Source: Roseiarcus sp963758335 (GTDB lineage Bacteria; Pseudomonadota; Alphaproteobacteria; Rhizobiales; Beijerinckiaceae). From it: a stretch of 64,000 bases of DNA. The stretch lies in the NCBI GenBank assembly GCA_963758335.1, contig CAVWVF010000003.1, positions 434,001 through 498,000 on the forward strand, given 5' to 3'. This document shows, piece after piece, positions 62,269 through 64,000 of this stretch; position 1 is the stretch's first letter; every line of letters begins with the position of its first letter. The position numbers and the translations under genes were made by a program. The notes below the pieces were generated by a model. The model was not told where the DNA came from and searched no databases. It saw nothing but the letters and a program-made list of their open reading frames with translations.

Positions 62269-62665
62269 TGGTTTCCCCTGATTGTTCAGCACTAGCCGGC
62301 GGGCCTGGGACCGCCGCTCTCGGCCATTTGCCGTTGGCGTAGACCCTCCGGCGCTCCGCCATGCGGCCACCGCGTTCTGCCGCATCGAGCGCGCCGGCGC
62401 GCTCGAACAGGGCGCCAGCTTGCATCGCCGCGTCGAAGTCGGACGCCTGGGATTCGATCGCCTTCATGCCGACCCAGGGGACGTTGTTGAGTTTCCCCCC
62501 AGGGGCGGCGACCTGCGTCAGGATTGGATAGTCGCCTTGGCGCTCGGAACGAGCGAGCTCGGCCTCGGCCTGCCCCAGCATGCCGACCGCGAAGGGGTCG
62601 CTGACGCCCTTGACCTTCCGGGCGGCAATGATCGCCTGTGCGTTGGCGAAGAACGTCGCGCCCAC
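62269..62665 (-). CDS. Hypothetical phage-type protein, 3' end uncertain
   Basis: The frame from 62665 reads MGATFFANAQAIIAARKVKG, then FAVGMLGQAEAELARSER, GDYPILTQVAAPGGKLNNVP, WVGMKAIESQASDFDAAMQA and ALFERAGALDAAERG. This looks like a natural helical phage structural protein. It has no stop in its own frame before the endolysin, so it probably ended near 62285-62290 before an indel (a TAG occurs there in another frame). The frame is also open a little upstream of 62665, so the N-terminus is uncertain. No family recognised. Confidence 0.45.
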
Positions 62666-62782
62666 CTGCGACGCCGGATTGGGCTACGCGGGAATCGGGA
62701 GCGGTGTGTCGTCCTCAATCGGTAGCAGCGCGGATGGGCCAAGCGCTCAGGCATGAGCGTGCGGAGGTTCGGCCGGGAGGAT

Positions 62783-63022
62783 TCACCAGCGAATTCGGAT
62801 TGTCGCGGCGACGAGGAAGCCGCCGACGAATCCGGCGACGACGGCGCCGAGGATGACAAGAACGAGGCCGCAGGCGCACATGAGCAACGTCCGCCTCGCC
62901 ATCGCGAAGAACAGCCAGAGGCCGAATGCGATTCCCGCCGGCCAATAGACGAGGTATAGAAGACGTCCGACGCGGCGTCGTGTGTGCCGTCCATGGACAG
63001 GATAGCCGTCACAGCCCGTCAC
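62783..63022 (-). CDS. Small phage-type membrane protein
   Basis: A 79-residue protein with two strongly hydrophobic stretches (LLYLVYWPAGIAFGLWLFFA and LLMCACGLVLVILGAVVAGF), the second followed by VGGFLVAATIRIRW. The frame begins at GTG 63022, overlapping the end of the preceding gene by 14 bp. Arginine-rich N-terminus (HTRRRVGR) fits an inside-facing end. Could be a holin or a small inner-membrane protein; not assignable. Confidence 0.5.
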   Translation of the reverse strand: MTGCDGYPVHGRHTRRRVGRLLYLVYWPAGIAFGLWLFFAMARRTLLMCACGLVLVILGAVVAGFVGGFLVAATIRIRW

Positions 63023-63401
63023 CTTCGTCCGTGCTCCCGGCCTTCACGTCGGCGAGGATCTTGAGCAGCTTGGCCGCGTGCCCGATTGGCATGGGCTCGC
63101 ACGCCAGCACGCCGCGCGTCCAGAGGACTAGGCCCTCCTCGCCCTTGTCGCGAGTAAGGATCAGCGCGCCGTCGCCCGGCGGCAGGCCCTCCGGCGTCGT
63201 CGGCAGGGCGACGTACATTCCCTGCAGGAAATGAAACTGCGCCGGCGTGAGGGCCGTGATCGTTGTGTCCTTGCCCGCCGCCTTCTGCGCCTTCTCAAGC
63301 GACATGCAGCGCGGGCCGTCGGCTGCGCCGGCGAACGATGGCAAAGCCAACATCGCCATCAAAGTTCCGATGAGAACAGGATTTAAAGTTCTCTCAGACA
63401 T
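63009..63401 (-). CDS. Hypothetical exported phage-region protein
   Basis: A 130-residue protein with a signal peptide (NPVLIGTLMAMLALPSFAGA, cleavage after AGA) and a mature domain DGPRCMSLEKAQKAAGKDTT, ALTPAQFHFLQGMYVALPTT, then GDGALILTRDKGEEGLVLWT. No family recognised. The ATG at 63401 overlaps the stop of the frame upstream (63394) by a few bases. Exported proteins of this sort occur as accessory genes in prophages. Confidence 0.6.
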   Translation of the reverse strand: MSERTLNPVLIGTLMAMLALPSFAGAADGPRCMSLEKAQKAAGKDTTITALTPAQFHFLQGMYVALPTTPEGLPPGDGALILTRDKGEEGLVLWTRGVLACEPMPIGHAAKLLKILADVKAGSTDEGDGL

Positions 63402-63626
63402 CGACGTCCCTCTTGAACCGGATTTGGCCGCCATCATCGACAGTGGGATCGCGCTGCCCATGGTGGCTTTCAGGCAGCCGGTCTGTTGAGACGACAATGA
63501 GTTGGGTCTTGTCGCTGAACGGGATCGCGTGGAAGACGAGCACTTGCTGATGCGAGGCTGGATCGGCGAAGATGCGCTCAACGGCTCGCCGTCGACCAAC
63601 ACGTGTGCGCGGCCCATGCAGATCAA
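63394..63626 (-). pseudogene. Small phage-region gene, apparent frameshift
   Basis: The start region at 63626-63617 encodes MGRAHVLVDGEP. The natural C-terminal part is in another frame, RIFADPASHQQVLVFHAIPF, SDKTQLIVVSTDRLPESHHG, ending IRFKRDVDV at 63394. The switch is around 63565-63575. The unshifted frame runs through into the next gene with unnatural composition. No family known. The start codons overlap the stop of the gene at 63623 and the stop overlaps the next start, as elsewhere in this run. Confidence 0.45.
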
Positions 63627-63967
63627 TCCTTCGGCGGCAGGGGGTTGGTTACGCTCGGATCAAGGACGTACCTGCTATCGTCGTCGCCGGTGCCGAGCGC
63701 GTTCTGGCCGCCGGACTTGCCCTCGCCGTCCTTCCCGCGCTTGGTCAGCATCGCCGGCCGACCGCGACTCATTTCCTCGGCCGCTTCGCGCAGCGTCTCT
63801 TTCATCTGCCGGGTCAGGACCGTCTCATAAGCGCGCGGCGCCTCGCTGCTGCGGAGCCAGAGGTCGACGCGCTTCTCATCATTGCGCGGAACGAAGGCGA
63901 GGAGCTCGGCACGGTCGGGCAACTCATTGAACCGCACCGGGACAGGAAAACCCATCATGCTCGACAC
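63623..63967 (-). CDS. Hypothetical phage-region protein
   Basis: A 114-residue soluble protein: MMGFPVPVRFNELPDRAELL at the start, a charged middle (KRVDLWLRSSEAPRAYETVL) and a polar C-terminus with GKSGGQNALGTGDDDSRYVL. No family recognised. Start could be the ATG at 63967 or at 63958. It is the first complete gene of the minus-strand run seen in this window; transcription enters from beyond 64000. The last 33 bases of the window belong to its upstream region. Confidence 0.55.
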   Translation of the reverse strand: MSSMMGFPVPVRFNELPDRAELLAFVPRNDEKRVDLWLRSSEAPRAYETVLTRQMKETLREAAEEMSRGRPAMLTKRGKDGEGKSGGQNALGTGDDDSRYVLDPSVTNPLPPKD

Positions 63968-64000
63968 GGCGAATGGCGCGTAGCAACCGAGCGCGACCGC

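Noticed and set aside
61457..62665. A 402-residue two-domain endolysin with a long N-terminal extension
   Set aside because: The endolysin's own start (MSVKPWLDRAG) is in another frame at 62268 with a ribosome-binding site; the N-terminal extension belongs to a different phage gene.
1..64000. Ribosomal RNA genes, CRISPR arrays, anti-phage defence operons, toxin-antitoxin pairs, replication origin
   Set aside because: I looked for rRNA-like conserved segments, spacer arrays, known defence domains, paired small toxin/antitoxin frames and clusters of DnaA boxes and saw none that I could support.

Overview
The window looks like high-GC chromosomal DNA of an alphaproteobacterium, most likely order Hyphomicrobiales (Rhizobiales), perhaps near Beijerinckiaceae, Methylocystaceae or Roseiarcaceae. 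The pointers are a MucR/Ros regulator, a SAM-II riboswitch before metZ, the lysA/TIGR02302 pair, the small PSD/PSS phospholipid genes and the infA-maf-yacG run. The family-level guess is inference only.

Layout. 1-6.2 kb: a universal stress protein, then an IS66-type element (TSD gaggtgcg) inside a small conserved gene, a broken member of an uncharacterised winged-helix family, and an intact IS1380-type element (TSD ttgt). 6.2-18.6 kb: a mostly intact housekeeping block: SAM-II riboswitch and metZ, yidB-like, glsB-like, moaE-moaD, pgsA, upp, mucR, an Atm1-type ABC exporter, psd-pssA, infA-maf-yacG and a DUF5996 gene. 18.6-24.2 kb: a gene-poor stretch with an oligopeptidase B remnant, a ribose-type sugar ABC transporter whose binding-protein gene is frameshifted, and a LacI-family remnant. 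24.2-39.6 kb: a catabolic and export region: Rieske ferredoxin, two SDR dehydrogenases, valine-pathway genes mmsA, acyl-CoA dehydrogenase and mmsB, a TauD/TfdA dioxygenase, and a ybhGFSR-like export operon in which three of five genes are broken. 39.7-46.1 kb: anmK, a PduO-type adenosyltransferase, a split TIGR02302 gene, lysA and an LptM-like lipoprotein.

47.3-50.8 kb is a nested insertion: a second IS66 copy sits inside the terminal repeat of a second IS1380 copy, which itself cut into the 3' end of an AGE-family epimerase gene at TTAA. Then come purD, a patatin-like gene, fmt and a frameshifted ybgC. A 5' fragment of tRNA-Ser(TGA) at 56.7 kb and a third IS66 copy (TSD gtcggcag) precede a minus-strand run of small, overlapping phage-type genes (58.6-64 kb) with an endolysin, a holin-like protein, membrane and lipoprotein genes: the late/lysis end of a prophage or phage-derived island.

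Two themes stand out. IS history can be read directly, because all five IS copies keep their target duplications and the three IS66 copies form a decay series. Also, about 13 loci outside the housekeeping block carry small indels. This may be real erosion of accessory DNA, or residual indel error in the assembly; the sequence alone cannot separate the two.
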